A DNA stretch of 64,000 nucleotides, from assembly GCA_024663395.1 (NCBI GenBank), contig JANFAH010000024.1, positions 310,001-374,000 of the forward strand, in the 5' to 3' direction. Both the position numbers and the translations under genes were made by a program. Positions 36,491 to 48,768 of the stretch are shown in pieces (positions within the stretch are counted from its first letter, which is position 1; every line of letters starts with the position of its first letter). This DNA is from Pisolithus tinctorius. Lineage: Eukaryota > Basidiomycota > Agaricomycetes > Boletales > Pisolithaceae. Below the pieces are notes generated by a model that saw only the letters and a program-made list of their open reading frames with translations, ran no database searches and had not been told where the DNA came from.

Positions 36491-37076
36491 TAACCAACTC
36501 TGGCATTTCTATGTTGGTAGCTACTGAGAACTCTTCCCCCTGAAGCCTAGGGCAGAGCCCCATGCCCTTCACATGGACATCATAGCTCTAGTGGATGTCT
36601 GGTTCCATGGATTTCACATTCCTATCTCACACATAGCAGTTTGCACCTAAATCCAATCTGTATTTATGATAGGGTATGCTATCAGATTGAATATGCATAG
36701 GTGTGAGGAGAAAATGAATGGTCTTGTAAGGGTATTGTAGTTATGATGGTAACAAAAAGACCATGGTGGATAATGGACAAAATGAATGATGGCAGACATT
36801 ACACAAAGGAAGGATATGCAGGGGGAAGATGATACAGCCACAGGGTATCATAGTTACATGCTAATGATGCAAACATGTTGAACTGGTGTGTACATGAGCC
36901 AGTAGCAAGCAAATGATCAAGATGAAAACATGCCTAGTAGTGGTTGCATCGATCATGGGTGTGATAGGAACATCCATCAGAGTCATCGGAGTCATGACAA
37001 TGATGTCTCTTGTGGGGAGGGCTTTGATAAATGTATTCAACCACACTGTGCATGTTAGTCTCATTGTACACATAGG

Positions 37077-37916
37077 CTACCCAGCAACATACCTTTGGTG
37101 AGTTCTTCCCTGTTGTGAAGGACCACCATGGTCACTCTCATTGTCCTGATATCCTCTATAGTGCTTGTGTGACTCATGCCAAGGGCAGTGGCAAGGACAT
37201 GGGGTCAGAGAGTAGTTATCAGAAGGGGGGTGATGATGATATGCAGCTGCTGGAGCAAGATATGTGTGATGATCACCATGCAATGATGGACCTTGTGGAG
37301 ATGACTGCAGTGACTCCTCAACAGGGGATGAAGGAGGGAGAGGGGAGTGGTGGGATGCTGGCTGAGTGGAACAAGGTCCATAGGATGGCAATTGCCCTCG
37401 CCTCAGGTGGTGTAATCCTGCAGGAGAGGGGTGACATGTGCAGGATGGTGATTGCTGTTGTCAGGTGTGGTGGGATGTTGAGGGAGACACATGGTGCTGC
37501 ACAGGTGGCTGGAGTGATCTATAAGCTGGGGATAAAGAAGGCACAGTCATATGGTGGGTGTTGGATGCTGCTGGCAAGGGGTGATGTCTGTTGGATGGCA
37601 CTCATCCTCACACAGGTTGGTCAGGGAAAGATGAAGGGGCACTTCTCTCCTTAAACTTGTCACCTTTAGGGAGGGCCTTAACAAATGCATCTGAATCAGA
37701 AAGAACATGGAGGTGCCAGTTCAATGTGTTCACCACAAGTGGGATGTCACACATCCTTGCATCACTGTGGCGGAATAGCTCAATCTGATCTGGATTATTC
37801 ATGTCAGTGAGGGCAACCATTGCATGTCAACAACTCACTATCAGTCCACTTCTTGAGGTAAAATGATGAATTCAGCAAAGGGACAAGGTATTCAGCTTGG
37901 TCTTCTTCTTCATCTA
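37077..37916 (-). pseudogene. KDZ copy B partner gene 1, 3' segment
   Basis: C-terminal exons of the copy B version of the gene at 6657-9927, with CDIPLVVNTLNWHLHVLSDS and the proline-rich tail. Extra TGA stops replace Arg codons that are still present in copy A (for example after SFPDQPV). The gene continues at 45604-45963 and 63158-64000 beyond inserted elements. Confidence 0.7.
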
Positions 37917-38503
37917 TGTTAAGTCCGGGTCTTTACCGGTCCAAGGCCGGTCCGGAGTCCGGTCAGGGGTTAGAGGGTAACACGAGGTATCAAGGGTTTT
38001 GGACTATTGGACTTAGTGACTGATGACGCAGCGCTATTCCCTTGTGTGGGCCATAGTCCAGTCGAGAAGCAGGAGACAGAAGAATAGGGAGACCGGGTTA
38101 AGACGGGAACTAAGTTGATTTCAGACTGAGGCTAGAACAGATTATCCTACGGCTTAAATACTGGAAGTAACCTAAGTGTAACGTAGCACCAGAGACCAGT
38201 CTGCGCTGGTACAGCGATGATTGGTAAACAGATTGGTAAGTAATGTTACAAAGAATCTTATCAAGCAAAGAGTATGAACAAGGGATTACTGGGAACCAGG
38301 ACAGGACATGTGGCTGGGCCGGGTGTTACACCGGCCCAGTACAAATTGAGGGGACAGCTCGACTGGGCACTGCCTTGCAGTGCCACGCGAGCTAACACAT
38401 TTCTGGGTCGAAGGGTTGAGGCTGGGACCGGGGCAAGGGTTGGATGGGACCAGTCGAGACCGGCATAGAGCCAGTCTAGGGTGGTCTAGACATGGTCATG
38501 ACA
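37917..38503 (-). repeat. 3' LTR of Gypsy 1
   Basis: 587 bp, with TG...CA ends on each strand. It differs from the 5' LTR at 45017-45603 mainly by C/T and G/A changes, many at former CpG sites. Confidence 0.9.
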
Positions 38504-38634
38504 GTATCCCCCTCTTGGAGCCAAGCCCACGAGGCTCCAATGAGGACAATGCTGAGATCAAAAATTTTGTGTCTGACCTTGAAAGCCGGTGGACTTAAGA
38601 CCGGTCCACCCCAGGTTTGGTTCTTTACTTCAAC

Positions 38635-39669
38635 ATGTCTATTTGCCAGTCCAGGACACCATACGATCAAGATATACTGCCTGACTTGACCCGGGCGACA
38701 AGTGCAGAGCTGCAGGTAGGCAGCGATGACAATGACGATGAGGCCATCTGGGGCAAGTTGGCTGAGTGCAAGAGGCGCAAAGCGAAGGCGCAGGAGGAAG
38801 CCCAGTTGGAGGCCAAGAGGCAGGAGCAGGCCCGGCTCAAAGAGGAAAGGGCGTGTGCAGAGACTAGAGGCTGCGTGCAAGGCTGAAGAGGCCAGAAAGG
38901 AGGCTGAGAGCCGGCGGGCTGATGCCCTGGTTGGTAGTTCTACCGTGGCTGGCTCAAACGTGGAGGTGATGAACCCCCGGTGAGTATTGGCCAAGTAACT
39001 GGTAGTTGACCAGTTGACCACCCCCCCAGGTGTCTTCGTTGCACTCGGATGAACACAGCCTGTCTGCACAACACCGATGGCAAGAAGAAGCGCCTGGCCT
39101 GCAACTGGTGCAACGAACTCAAAGAGCATTGCCAGTGGCCGGTCGAAGGTGAGACCGGTCAGGGAGCCAGCTCAGGTGCTGACAAGGGTAAGAGGAAGGC
39201 TGATGTAACGTCTCCATGCGCCGGTGAGAAGAAGAAGAGGTCGCAGTGCCCATCTGCTAAGGTGCTCAAGGGTGCTGGTGATGAGGAGGACGACATGGAG
39301 GAGGGGCCTTAGATGAAGAAGACTGGTGCTGAGGCCAGGGCCGGTCCTGTCACCAGTGACCAGATGGAGCGCCTGATCAAGGTGGTGGAGTGCATGGCCA
39401 ACAATGTGGTTGGCCTAACGGTGGCCCAGAGGGAGGTCTCGAGGAACTTTTACCGGTTCACCCGGTCCTACGAGACCTACGTCAAAGAACACTTTGAGTT
39501 CTTGGTGCCAGACGTACCTTCAGACCGGGACACCACCGATGAGGAGGACAGGAATGTCGAGGGGCTCGATGATGAGTTGGAGGGGCTGAGGGAGGAAGGG
39601 GAGGAAAGCCAGTCCCGGTCTGAGTCAGGTGACCAGGCCGGTGCTGGTTCTGCTGGGTCCCAAGTCTGA
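38635..39669 (+). pseudogene. Antisense accessory gene of Gypsy 1 (Zn2Cys6-like)
   Basis: It lies between pol and the 3' LTR, on the strand opposite to pol and tail-to-tail with it. Exon 1 starts at the ATG at 38635 (SRTPYDQ block), with a Glu/Lys/Arg-rich helix. A GTGAGT..CAG intron (38980-39029) follows. Exon 2 opens with CLRCTRMNTAC and ACNWCNELKEHC, a C-x2-C-x6-C-x12-C-x2-C-x6-C cluster that fits the fungal binuclear zinc pattern. Next are basic KKKRS motifs, then SDQMERLIKVVECMANNVVG and EHFEFLVPDVPSDRDTTDEE, and an acidic end. Damage: a ~14-bp loss shifts exon 1 near 38865, and a TAG sits at 39310-39312. Gypsy 2 has the same gene, so it belongs to the element. It could be a DNA-binding regulator; that is inference. 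Confidence 0.7.
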
Positions 39670-39853
39670 GGTCACACGTGTGTAGAGTACCTTTTTTTCT
39701 TGTACGTATATAGTTGCGAATGTCAATGCCCAGTTCCGGTTCTGAAGTATGAAAGAAAGCAAATAAGGGAAAAGTAAAGGAAATCAAGATATAGTAACTA
39801 CGAGATAGGAGAAACAGATAAGGAGGAAAAGAAAACTTGAGACCGGTTCTAGA

Positions 39854-42680
39854 CTATTTCTTGAAAGGACCAGGTTTGTCTGGGTACCGGACATGATATT
39901 CTTGGACGAGTTCTGAAGCGTTGTCCAGCTCTGTTGCTAATACCCAGGTGGTTTCTTCGTCAGTTCCCTCGTAACTGGTCCACCGGACCAGGTACTGCAA
40001 CCAACACTTTCTGCGTCAGTTGACCTTCGAATCGAGTATCTCTGCTACTTCGAATTCTAAGTCGCCGTCGACATCTACTGGTGGGGGTGGAGGTTGAGAC
40101 CAGTTGGGTATGGTATTTGGAATGGCTGGTTCGAGTTGGGATACATGGAAGACTGGGTGTACAGCGCACATAGAGTCTGGTAGACGCAGGGTGAACGAGT
40201 GAGAGCCGGCCTGGGCTATTATGGGGTAGGGCCCAAGGTTCTTCTCACTTAGTTTCTTGGAGGGCCAGGTCGACCGGAAGTACCTGGCTTTTACATAGAC
40301 ATTGTCACCCACTTTGAAGTCCGGGGCCGGCATGTGCTTAGCATCTGCCGGTCCTTGGTAGTGTTGCTGGGTGAGAGTCATTTCTTCACATAGGTACTGA
40401 TGCAGTGAATCTAAGTCGACTGCGTATTCACGAGCCTGGTTAGAAGTGAGGTCATGCTCAGGGAAGACCGAGATATTAGGGTGGTAACCCTTATTCGCGA
40501 AGAAGGGTGATACCCCAGTCGTAGCACTGGGTGCATTTTTGTAGGCAAACTCAGCTAGTGGTAGTAACTCGGCCCAGTTGTCCTGCTGATAGTTGCAGTA
40601 GACCCGGAGATACTGTTCAAGAGTCTGGTTGGTGCGCTCTGTCTGACCATCCCCCTCTGGGTGATACCCAGAGGTGAAATGTAGGTGCATGTCCAGAGCT
40701 TTACCTAGAGACCGGAAGAAGTGGGATACGAACTCTGATCCCCGGTCTGAGGTTACATGGGCTGGTACACCGTGCTTAGAGAACACGTGCATGAGGAAGA
40801 GCTTGGCAAGCTCAGGGGCTGTGATGGTGTCACGAGTAGGTATGAAGATGGCTTGCTTTGATAGCCAGTCGACCATGACGAGGATGATGGTAAAGCCGGT
40901 TGAGGCCAGGAGTTGCTCTATGAAATCCATCGAGATGGAATTCCATGGCTTCTCTGGCACGGGGAGCTGTTTGAGCAGGCCGTAAGGCTGGTGGCGAGGT
41001 ACCTTGGCCCGGGCACAGGTAGTACAAGACTGGACATAGTCCTTGACAAATGTCCTTAGGCTGGGCCAGGTGTACTCTCGTTGGATGAGCTCTAAAGTTC
41101 TGTTCTGGCCGAAGTGGCCAGATAAAGGGTGATCATGTTTAAATCTCAAGACACGAAGGCGAAGGTCGTTAGAGTCCGGTACATAGATTCTTCCATCTAG
41201 GCGGAGGAAGCCGGCATCATCAACTGACCACCAGGGATCTGATGTGTCTGAGAACCGGACTTGGGCAACCGGGTCTGAGGATAGGGCTGAGAGAATATCA
41301 TTATGTAGCTTCTCCACATCCATCAGTGCAACAGCACGTAGGACCAGGTATTCAAGGTAGGTGGCACGCAGGGAGGTGGCTAGCTGTTCCTGCATGAAGA
41401 CTGGTCTGAGATTCTGTGGGTTGACCTGGGCATAGTCGCTATCCCCCTCTTTGGGGTAGACATCCCATTGTCTAGTTAGGGCATCAGGCTTAGCACCGAG
41501 TTTACCGGGTCTGAACCGGATAACCATATTGAACTGTGACAAGAACTCAGACCAGCGCACTTGGCACCAGGTTAATACCTTTGAGGTGGAGAAGTACTCC
41601 AGGTTCTTGTGATCAGTGACAACGTCAACCAGTACTGCAGAGCCTTCTAAGTAATGCCGCCATGTCCGGAATGCCTCGAAGATCGCAAGTAATTCCTTAT
41701 CATGGGTGTCATAGTTTAGCTCTGGGGCTGTTAAGGTGCGAGAGTAGAATGCAACTGGCCGGATTTGACCATCACCACTGGTGATGGACAGAATACTGGC
41801 TATGGCATAGTCAGAAGCATCAGTCTCGATGGTAATAGGAGCTTCCAGGGAAAAGTGAGTTAGGACCGGGGCAGTAGTGAAGGCCTGCTTGAGTTTATTG
41901 AAAGACTGGCAGCACTCCTCAGAAAAGTTCCAGGGAGCACCTTTGCATGTCAACTGGGTTAGAGGTACCACTATGTCTGAGTAGTTAAAAATGAACTGGC
42001 GATAGAAATGGCGAAGCCCAGGAAGGACTGAATGTCCTTTACCTTCTGGGGTTCAGGCCAGTCACAGATAGCTTTGACTTTCTCTGAAGACATGGTAAGG
42101 CCGGCCGGGGACAAGTGGTAACCCAAGTATTCCACAGAGTCCGAGTGGGATTCACACTTCTCTGGTTTGGCATACAGGCCATGCAACTGGAGCTGGCAAA
42201 GAACCTCCCGGATGTGCTGCTTGTGCAATGACTCATCTCCGGAGTAGATTAAAATGTCGTCGAGGTAGACGACAATGCAGACATCTAGCATATCCATGAA
42301 GATTGAGTTGATGAACCGCTGGAAGGTGGCCAGGGCATTGGTAAGACCGAAAGGCATCACCAACCACTCATAAGACCCATAGCGCATTCTGAAGGCAGTT
42401 TTCCACTCATCCCCGGGTGCAATCCAGACAAGGTGGTATGCGTGCCTTAAGTCGATCTTAGTGTAGATTTTGGCATGGCTAGGGGAGTCAAGTAGATCAG
42501 ATATTAGTGGTAGGGGATACTGGTCTTTCTTGGTGAGCTTGTTAAGGCCCCAGAAGTCAACACACAACTGGAGTGAGCCGTCCTTCTTCTTTACGAAGAG
42601 GACTGGTGAAGTGTAGGGGAAGAGGTGGGCCAGATGAAACTGGTAGTCAGGTTTTCGTGAATGAAGGCCCGGAGAGCCTG
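39854..42680 (-). pseudogene. Gypsy 1 pol (RT, RNase H, integrase, chromodomain)
   Basis: Minus-strand pol. RT has [29 protein letters not shown] and YLDDILIYS. RNase H has IETDASDYAIASIL and VVTDHKNLEYF. Integrase has HFGQNRTLELI with CTTCARAK zinc residues, then MDFIEQLL (first D), SDRGSEF (second D) and GQTERTNQTLE (E). A chromodomain follows after a stop: KCWLQYLV, EGTDEETTWV, to PFKK at 39854. Breaks: a missing A near 42010 within GFANFYRR, at least two indels at C-runs between 42600 and 42720, and TGA in place of CGG near 40017. Gypsy 2 shows the unbroken version of these sites. Confidence 0.88.
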
Positions 42681-42684
42681 CAGC

Positions 42685-43518
42685 TCAACTGGGGGATAGT
42701 GAGTAGATGGTTCCTACGGGTGGTGTAGTACCTGCTTCCAATGCAATCTTAAGGTTGTACTCCTGGTGTGGGGGGAGAGTAGAGGCCTTGGCTTTGCTAA
42801 AGATGTCAGCAAAGTCGTGGTAGTCCTCCAGTACACCAGCCAGGTCTGGTGGGGGACCAGTGGAAGAAGACCGGGCCAGGACCGGGTCCAATGGGCGTAG
42901 GTGAAGTTGGAAGTGGGTAGATCCCTCTAGTTTGTAAGCGTGTACATATGCAGCTGCATTGATCAGGGCGATAGGGGGAGCTTTCAGGGGGGTGCAAACC
43001 GGTGAGTCGACAGATGGTACAGATGGCGCAGGGCTGGGGTTGGGTTGGTCAGGTAGACCGGGTTTGGGAAGACCGGTTAAGACCGGTGTGGCAGGGGGTG
43101 TCGACGGGGTTGGCATTCCTCCTGTAAATGTCCGGAAAGTTAGACTGCTCAATACCCAATCAATCGACGGATTGTAGCGGGTGAGCCAGTCATGTCCAAG
43201 GACTATCTTACATTCGGAATCCAATGGGGCTAGAAACAGGGTTACCGGGGTGACATCACCGGTCGCAAATTGAACCGAAAGATCTACTGCTTGAGTGATG
43301 ACGAAACTTGATGACCCATCAAAGAGCTGGAGTTGGATAGGGGACATGGGATAAGGGGCAAAAGAGTGTCGATTAACAAAGTCTTTATCTATGAAACTAT
43401 GCGTGGAACCAGAGTCCACTAGTGTACGAAACCAGGGTAGATCATGACTGACAATAGAAACATGAGGGGTTAACGAGTTTGGATTAGAAAGAGCAGATGC
43501 ATTGAGATGAGCCTCCAA
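42685..43518 (-). pseudogene. Gypsy 1 protease region
   Basis: Part of the polyprotein. RTLVDSGSTHSFIDKDFV holds the D-S-G active-site triad of retroviral-type aspartic proteases. KIVLGHDWLTRYNPSIDW is the second typical block. It ends in a proline-rich linker and a DFADIFSKAKA block before RT. It is joined to pol through a frame shift near 42700. Confidence 0.8.
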
Positions 43519-43577
43519 GGGTGCACAGCCAGAGTCAATGCAGCTCTCAGTCTGTGCGGAGTCCTGAGAGCTGCTAC

Positions 43578-44999
43578 CTATTTTTTTGCCTCAGGGGCAG
43601 AGCCCGAGGTTGAGGCCGGTGCTGCCTCAGAGGTGGCCGCAGCGTGAGCTTTGGCTTTCCTGGCTTTCTTGGGGCACTTATCTGCAAAATGTCTGGTGCC
43701 CCCACAGAACATGCAAAGGTTATTGTCTCTATGGCGTTTGCGCTCCCCCGGTGTCAACTTGCCGTCCTTGCCCAGTTTGTTCGAGTCCGGCTTGGATGTG
43801 TTAGAGCCAGTCTGACTGGTTGAGGCGGGTTTGGACTGAGTTTGGCTACCGGAGTTGCTATTTCCGGAGTTATTGCTGGTCTTGGACTTCTCTTGACCGG
43901 GCTTAGACTGATTGTTGTGGCCAGGGTTGGGAGTAGACTTGTTACCAGAGGATGACCCCTGGTGCTTACTGGACTGCTGAACCTCCTCCTTGCATTCCCA
44001 GTAGCACGCGTCAATCTCCTGGGCTAGGTGGCAAAGCTCGTGAAGGGTTCTTGGTTTGCCGACCCGGCAGACCTCATCTTTGATACGGTCAGGGAGACCG
44101 GTGTAGAAGAAGTGGCGCAGAGTGCCATCACCATATCCCCGGACTTTTGAGGCAAGCCAGTTGAACTCAACCACGTACTTATTGACCCAGTGATTATCTT
44201 TCATCTGGAGGTGGTCTAGCTGGCTTTCAGTGTCAGCCACCAGGTCGTGAGGTCCGAAAGTTGTTTGAAGTTCTATGACGAACTCCTTCCAAGAGTCCAT
44301 CCAGTAGGGTCAGTCCTCCAGGTCTTCAGTCCCAAGTAGGTCCGGTTCGAACCACTCAAGAGCCATTCCTTTAAGAAATGACTGCGTGAAAGTGACCTTG
44401 GCTTGATCACTTCGAAAGGCCCGGGACCAGTCTCAGAAGTTGAGTTCGCACTGGATAAGGAATGTGCACAGCTTCTTTGGGTCTGTCCCATCAAAGGTGT
44501 CTGGTTCATGCAACTTGGTTCTGGAGGATGATTCAGAGCCGGTGCAAGCATTATGTGCGAGGAGCTCTATGGCTTTGGCAAGATTATTGAGCACAGTTAC
44601 ACCAGGCTCGACATCATCCTCTGGGAGGGGTTCTTCGTCGTCATTGTCCAGGTCATCTCCTGGCCCATCATCGCCAGGACCATCATCACCGGGGTGATTG
44701 AAGTCATCTGGTTCGTCTGGGTCCGGTTCATCATCCGGATCATTAGTGGGTGCGAGAGGTCGATTAGGGATAGGGGTAGTGGATTTATGGGCTGAGAAGC
44801 CCCTGAAGTTGTTGACTTCACTGGGTGACCTTCTGGCTGTCCCTAAGGACACCAGGGCAGCAGCATGGCACAAGTCGACTGCTGAAGCTGAATCTGGGTT
44901 GTTGGTAGCACATGCCCGTGCTGCTTGGGTTCTGGTTTGGGTAGGCATGCCGAGGGTATGATGCTGAGGATTGAGCAGAAGGGTGTTTGACCCACACAA
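43578..44999 (-). pseudogene. Gypsy 1 gag
   Basis: It starts MCGSNTLLLNPQHHTLGMPT at 44999, with an acidic region rich in D, E and P. The capsid-like part has FDGTDPKKLCTFLIQCELNF and ESQLDHLQMKDNHWVNKYV. The end carries a CCHC zinc knuckle, CMFCGGTRHFADKC (C-x2-C-x4-H-x4-C), and an Ala/Lys-rich tail. In-frame TGA at 44433-44435 (after ELNF) and another near 44307 break it; the first fits CGA to TGA. Confidence 0.82.
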
Positions 45000-45016
45000 G
45001 TGTCAGTCTGAAATAC

Positions 45017-45603
45017 TGTTAAGTCCAGGTCTTTACTGGTCCAAGGCCGGTCTGGAGTCCGGTCGGGGGTTAGAGGGTAACATGAGGTATCAAGGGTTTT
45101 GGACTATTGGACTTAGCGACTGATGACGCAGCGCTATTCCATTGCATGGGCTGTAGTCTGGTCGAGAAGCAGGAGACAGAAGAATAGGGAGACCAGGTTA
45201 AGATGGGAACTAATTTGATTTCAGACTGAGGCTAGAACAGATTATCCTATGGCTTAAATACTGGAAGTAACCTAAGTGTAACATAGCACCAGAGACCGGT
45301 CTGCGCCGGTACAGTGATGATTGGTAAACAGATTGGTAAGTAATGTTACAAAGAATCTTATCAAGCAAAGAGTATGAACAAGGGATTACTGGGAACCAGG
45401 ACAGGACATGTGGCTGGGCCGGGTGTTACACCGGCCTGGTACAAATTGAGGGGACAACTCGACTGGGCACTGCCTTGCAGTGCCATGCAAGCTAACACAT
45501 TTCTGGGTCGAAGGGTTAAGGCCGGGACTGGGGCAAGGGTTGGATGGGACCGGTCGAGACCGGCATAGAGCCGGTCTAGGATGGTCTAGACACAGTCATG
45601 ACA
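45017..45603 (-). repeat. 5' LTR of Gypsy 1
   Basis: 587 bp. The LTR edge next to gag is at 45017, about 18 bp from the start of the gag ORF. No classical TGG-type tRNA primer site follows, which would fit a self-priming Tf1/sushi-type element, but that is inference. Confidence 0.9.
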
Positions 45604-45963
45604 ATCTAGTGGAGCCTCAGCATGGTAATCTGCACCCATTGACTCTTTCAGGAAAGGAACAGTCAGAGCATGAAGTTCATCAGCATTGAGGCATTTGACA
45701 TTGAAATCCAGACCAACAGCAGGGACTCCAGCAGGCCAATCAGTGATGGTATACTGGTGAACATACAGCAGATCAAGCAATGACTTCCAAGAAACATTTC
45801 TCTGGCCTCATGTGATACCATTCTCTTCAGTGGCAGCACTTCAGAGGATGAATATGAATCAAATAGATTTATTGATGTACAGAATTTATGGAGTATGATT
45901 GTAGGTAAAACTCACTGATTGTGATCATGCCTGTATTCTTGAGGTTTTAATCCCAGTGCACAG
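45604..45963 (-). pseudogene. KDZ copy B partner gene 1, middle segment
   Basis: Short piece of copy B between two LTR-element insertions, matching copy A at about 7490-7850. It encodes LLYVHQYTITDWPAGVPAVG on the minus strand. Confidence 0.75.
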
Positions 45964-48285
45964 TGTAGGAATAGGTAATGAAGAAGTACCTAGGATAAGT
46001 AAATGTCAGTAGTAATGGGTGAGTATAATGCTTGACCCAAAAGGGAGGTCCTGTTTTGGAGGAATGAAGTGTAGTAAAAAGGTGAAAAATGCGAACAGTA
46101 AAGGATACTTAGCTCTATCTGTTCAATAGCTCTTACCAGTCCTCCTGGCCCTTTGGGTACTTCCCAAAGTAATAAATCTAACTTCGAACACTCACCGAAA
46201 TGCAAGACAAAATCACCCTGCTACTGAGGGCCTGTGACATGTACTGGTTGTTGTATGGTAAACTGAACTTGCATGAACACAGCACACATGCTTAGTCAGC
46301 AATGCAGCTGCTCACTGTCACACACCAAAGGTGTTGTGGACAAGGTTACAGCTGACTCTGCCTAACTTGTCGACAAGTTGCGCACAGTGCCCGTGCATGC
46401 AGATGAAGACTAAAGGCCTCATGCATAGAAAGACTGCTGGATGTGAGCAGTCATCCTTCGCACAAGAACGAGTCATCAGTGCTAAAGAGAAAAGAGGAAG
46501 CAAATTAAGCACACATTAAAGGTTTTTAGTGCCCATGTACAGCATTCCAGTTTTTGTCATATCTCTGCCATTTCCAAAGATATCAACTCAGTTGTCACAC
46601 TTGCTTAAAGTGCTCGGCCCCACGATTCTTCCTTCCAAATTTGGAGAGGATCCTCGCACCCTACATGTTTCTACAGCACTCCATCCATCAGATGCTCATT
46701 TTGCTAAGTCCATCAATCATGGCTGCCTCTTTGTCGATCATCTCACTTGTCTCATTTGCCAGAGACAATGGCTACATATATCTGCCAGGTGTTCCCACCA
46801 GCTTCTGTCCTGAAGCCCCCTGGTTCATCCTGTTGTTGTCAGCCCTGTCTCATCCCATGCAGCTTGGTCAGTATGTTCCCCTTGTCAGTATGACTTCCAG
46901 AAGGATGTTCTTTGGTCACCTCAGGTCTGTCACTCAGTTAGAAAGGTCTTATGTGGTCATTTCAGTCTCCCCTCTTGATGAAGCATATGGATCATTCCTC
47001 CCTGCTCCCTGCACCATCTTTGTTCCAGTCTTGTCCATCATTCTTCCCACATTGCGACAGCTGCAGTATAATCTACTGTTCTCCAGCCTCCCTGATTACA
47101 TCCATGATGAGTATGATGTGCATCTTGCCTTCTTACTGCAAGATTCAGCAGAAGATGTCCCCCCTTCTCCTCCTCCTCCATCAGAGCCCCATTCATGAAG
47201 TTTTTGTTAACTTCGCTGAGAGGAAGGAAGGGTGGGAGATGCAATTGTGTATGCTCCCATTGCCCCACAGACCCCCAATGCCCTAGCCCCCTTTGACACC
47301 TGACTCATGCCCTTCAATTCTGGAATTAATACTTCCCTATTTGGAAACACTGTCCATCTGTCATGCCATCTTTGGATCAGGAGATGTCTCCACTGAGATC
47401 TGACTTGCATCGCCACCCCCTAATGTGATATCAGTGCACTTACTCAGTTTCTGACTCTATTTGACTCATTCTGTGATGTTTTGACTATCCTTGACTCATT
47501 CATTGCCAATACTTACCAATCCTCTTTGCTCACTTACTTTTCGTTTCTCACTTACTCATCATGATTATTCAGTCCTTACTCATCACTTACCAAGTGTTTG
47601 TGCCTTGTTTGTAACAAGCTATGCTCCCCCCACAGTATATAAACCCCCATGTACTAAGCAATCAAGAAATCAGAATCAGTCCAGAAGTCAGTTCAGTGCA
47701 TATCTCATTGACAGTTAAGGCTCTATGAAGGGGTCTATCTGTCATCATTTATATCATTGGTAGTTGAGGCTCATTCAGAAGAGTCTATCTACCACCATCC
47801 ATCATCTGCAGTCTTATCCACACTTATTCAGCACTCTTGCTTAGTCATCCATCCAACTCCTGTGTAACTTGTCATTGACTTGTGCCAGGAGCATGTCTTA
47901 TCAAAGTCTGTCATCCCAAGTCCTTTCAGCTGAACACCTTCACTCTGTTCAGCATCCCCCATCCAATCATCACTTGCTTGTCTTCTCCTGCATAACTCAT
48001 TGTTGACTTGTGCTAGGAGCACCTGCCATTGAAATTTCCCCCTCTTAGATTTTTCTGCAGTCCAGGTTCCGCAGAGGCACACCACCACTTGCACATCATT
48101 TGTCTTTTGTGTTGGTTTTGGTTGGTTTTCACCACCTTTCCACACTTTGACTCACATTGCCACTAAGTCCAGTGGTACAATGCAAAAAAAACAAAAGAAG
48201 GAAACAAAACAAAGGAAAAACTCTCCACCCCCTGAACTCTTGACTCAGACTGCTTCTCCTAGGGAACTCGAACTTGTTCCCTACA
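45964..48285 (-). repeat. 3' LTR of the composite element, split by insertion
   Basis: 45964-46315 and 48157-48285 together match the intact LTR at 62678-63157, including the GCAAAAAAAACAAAAGAAGG tract. The 46316-48156 segment between them is foreign. Confidence 0.85.
46316..48156. mobile_element. Unclassified 1.84-kb insertion inside an LTR
   Basis: It interrupts the left LTR of the composite element. The ends read TGTCACACACC and TTTGACTCACA, which would suit an LTR-type unit. The right ~640 bp matches window positions 1-655 and includes a TATATAAA box at about 47636. A plus-strand ORF at 46554-47198 (ending in a proline-rich PPSPPPPSEPHS) is not recognised. It could be a long solo LTR or a truncated element. 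The target duplication is not clear. Confidence 0.5.
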
Positions 48286-48768
48286 TCCAAGGGCAGTTTA
48301 GAACTCAACTGTCCTCAGTCACTCTCCTCCTTGCACGAACATCCTTGCCCTCACACCTACTTCCCTCGACCTCACATCTGCTTCCCTTGACCTTTGAACA
48401 CAGCACCTCGCCCCTCTAGCCTCATGCTACTTGAACACGACCCCTTCCTTCCCAAGATGTGCTCCCAACCTCGCAGAGCAACCCTCTTGGTCCTCAAAAC
48501 CTCTTGCCCTCAAACACAACCCTCAAAACCCAAACCTTGCACCAAACAACAACAGAGATAAACTCCAGGCAACTGAACAAGTGAGTGATAAATCAAGTGC
48601 AGAGTGAGTCAATGACCACTCTTCGAGGCACAGTTTCGGTGCAAAACAGTAACGCAGCACTGTGGCTGGTACAGCAGACATATGCCACTTACAAGGCAGT
48701 TCGAAGACATATATGTACCTAAAAAAAAACTCTTGCTCAGTTGTGTATTTACTATCCTTATACACATA

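Larger units (their letters stand above)
37917..45603 (-). mobile_element. Chromodomain Ty3/Gypsy retrotransposon 1 (7.69 kb)
   Basis: Two 587-bp LTRs (37917-38503 and 45017-45603) start TGTTAAG and end CATGACA on the plus strand. The 5-bp target duplication ATCTA is at 37912-37916 and 45604-45608, and the interrupted KDZ copy B sequence is restored when one copy is removed. gag-pol runs on the minus strand, with the purine tract AAGAGGGGGATAC before the 3' LTR. It also carries an antisense gene between pol and the 3' LTR. gag and pol contain stops and frame shifts, so this copy is dead. Confidence 0.92.

Noticed and set aside
40674..40985. Plus-strand ORF within Gypsy 1 pol
   Set aside because: Shadow of the integrase coding strand; no counterpart feature is kept in Gypsy 2.
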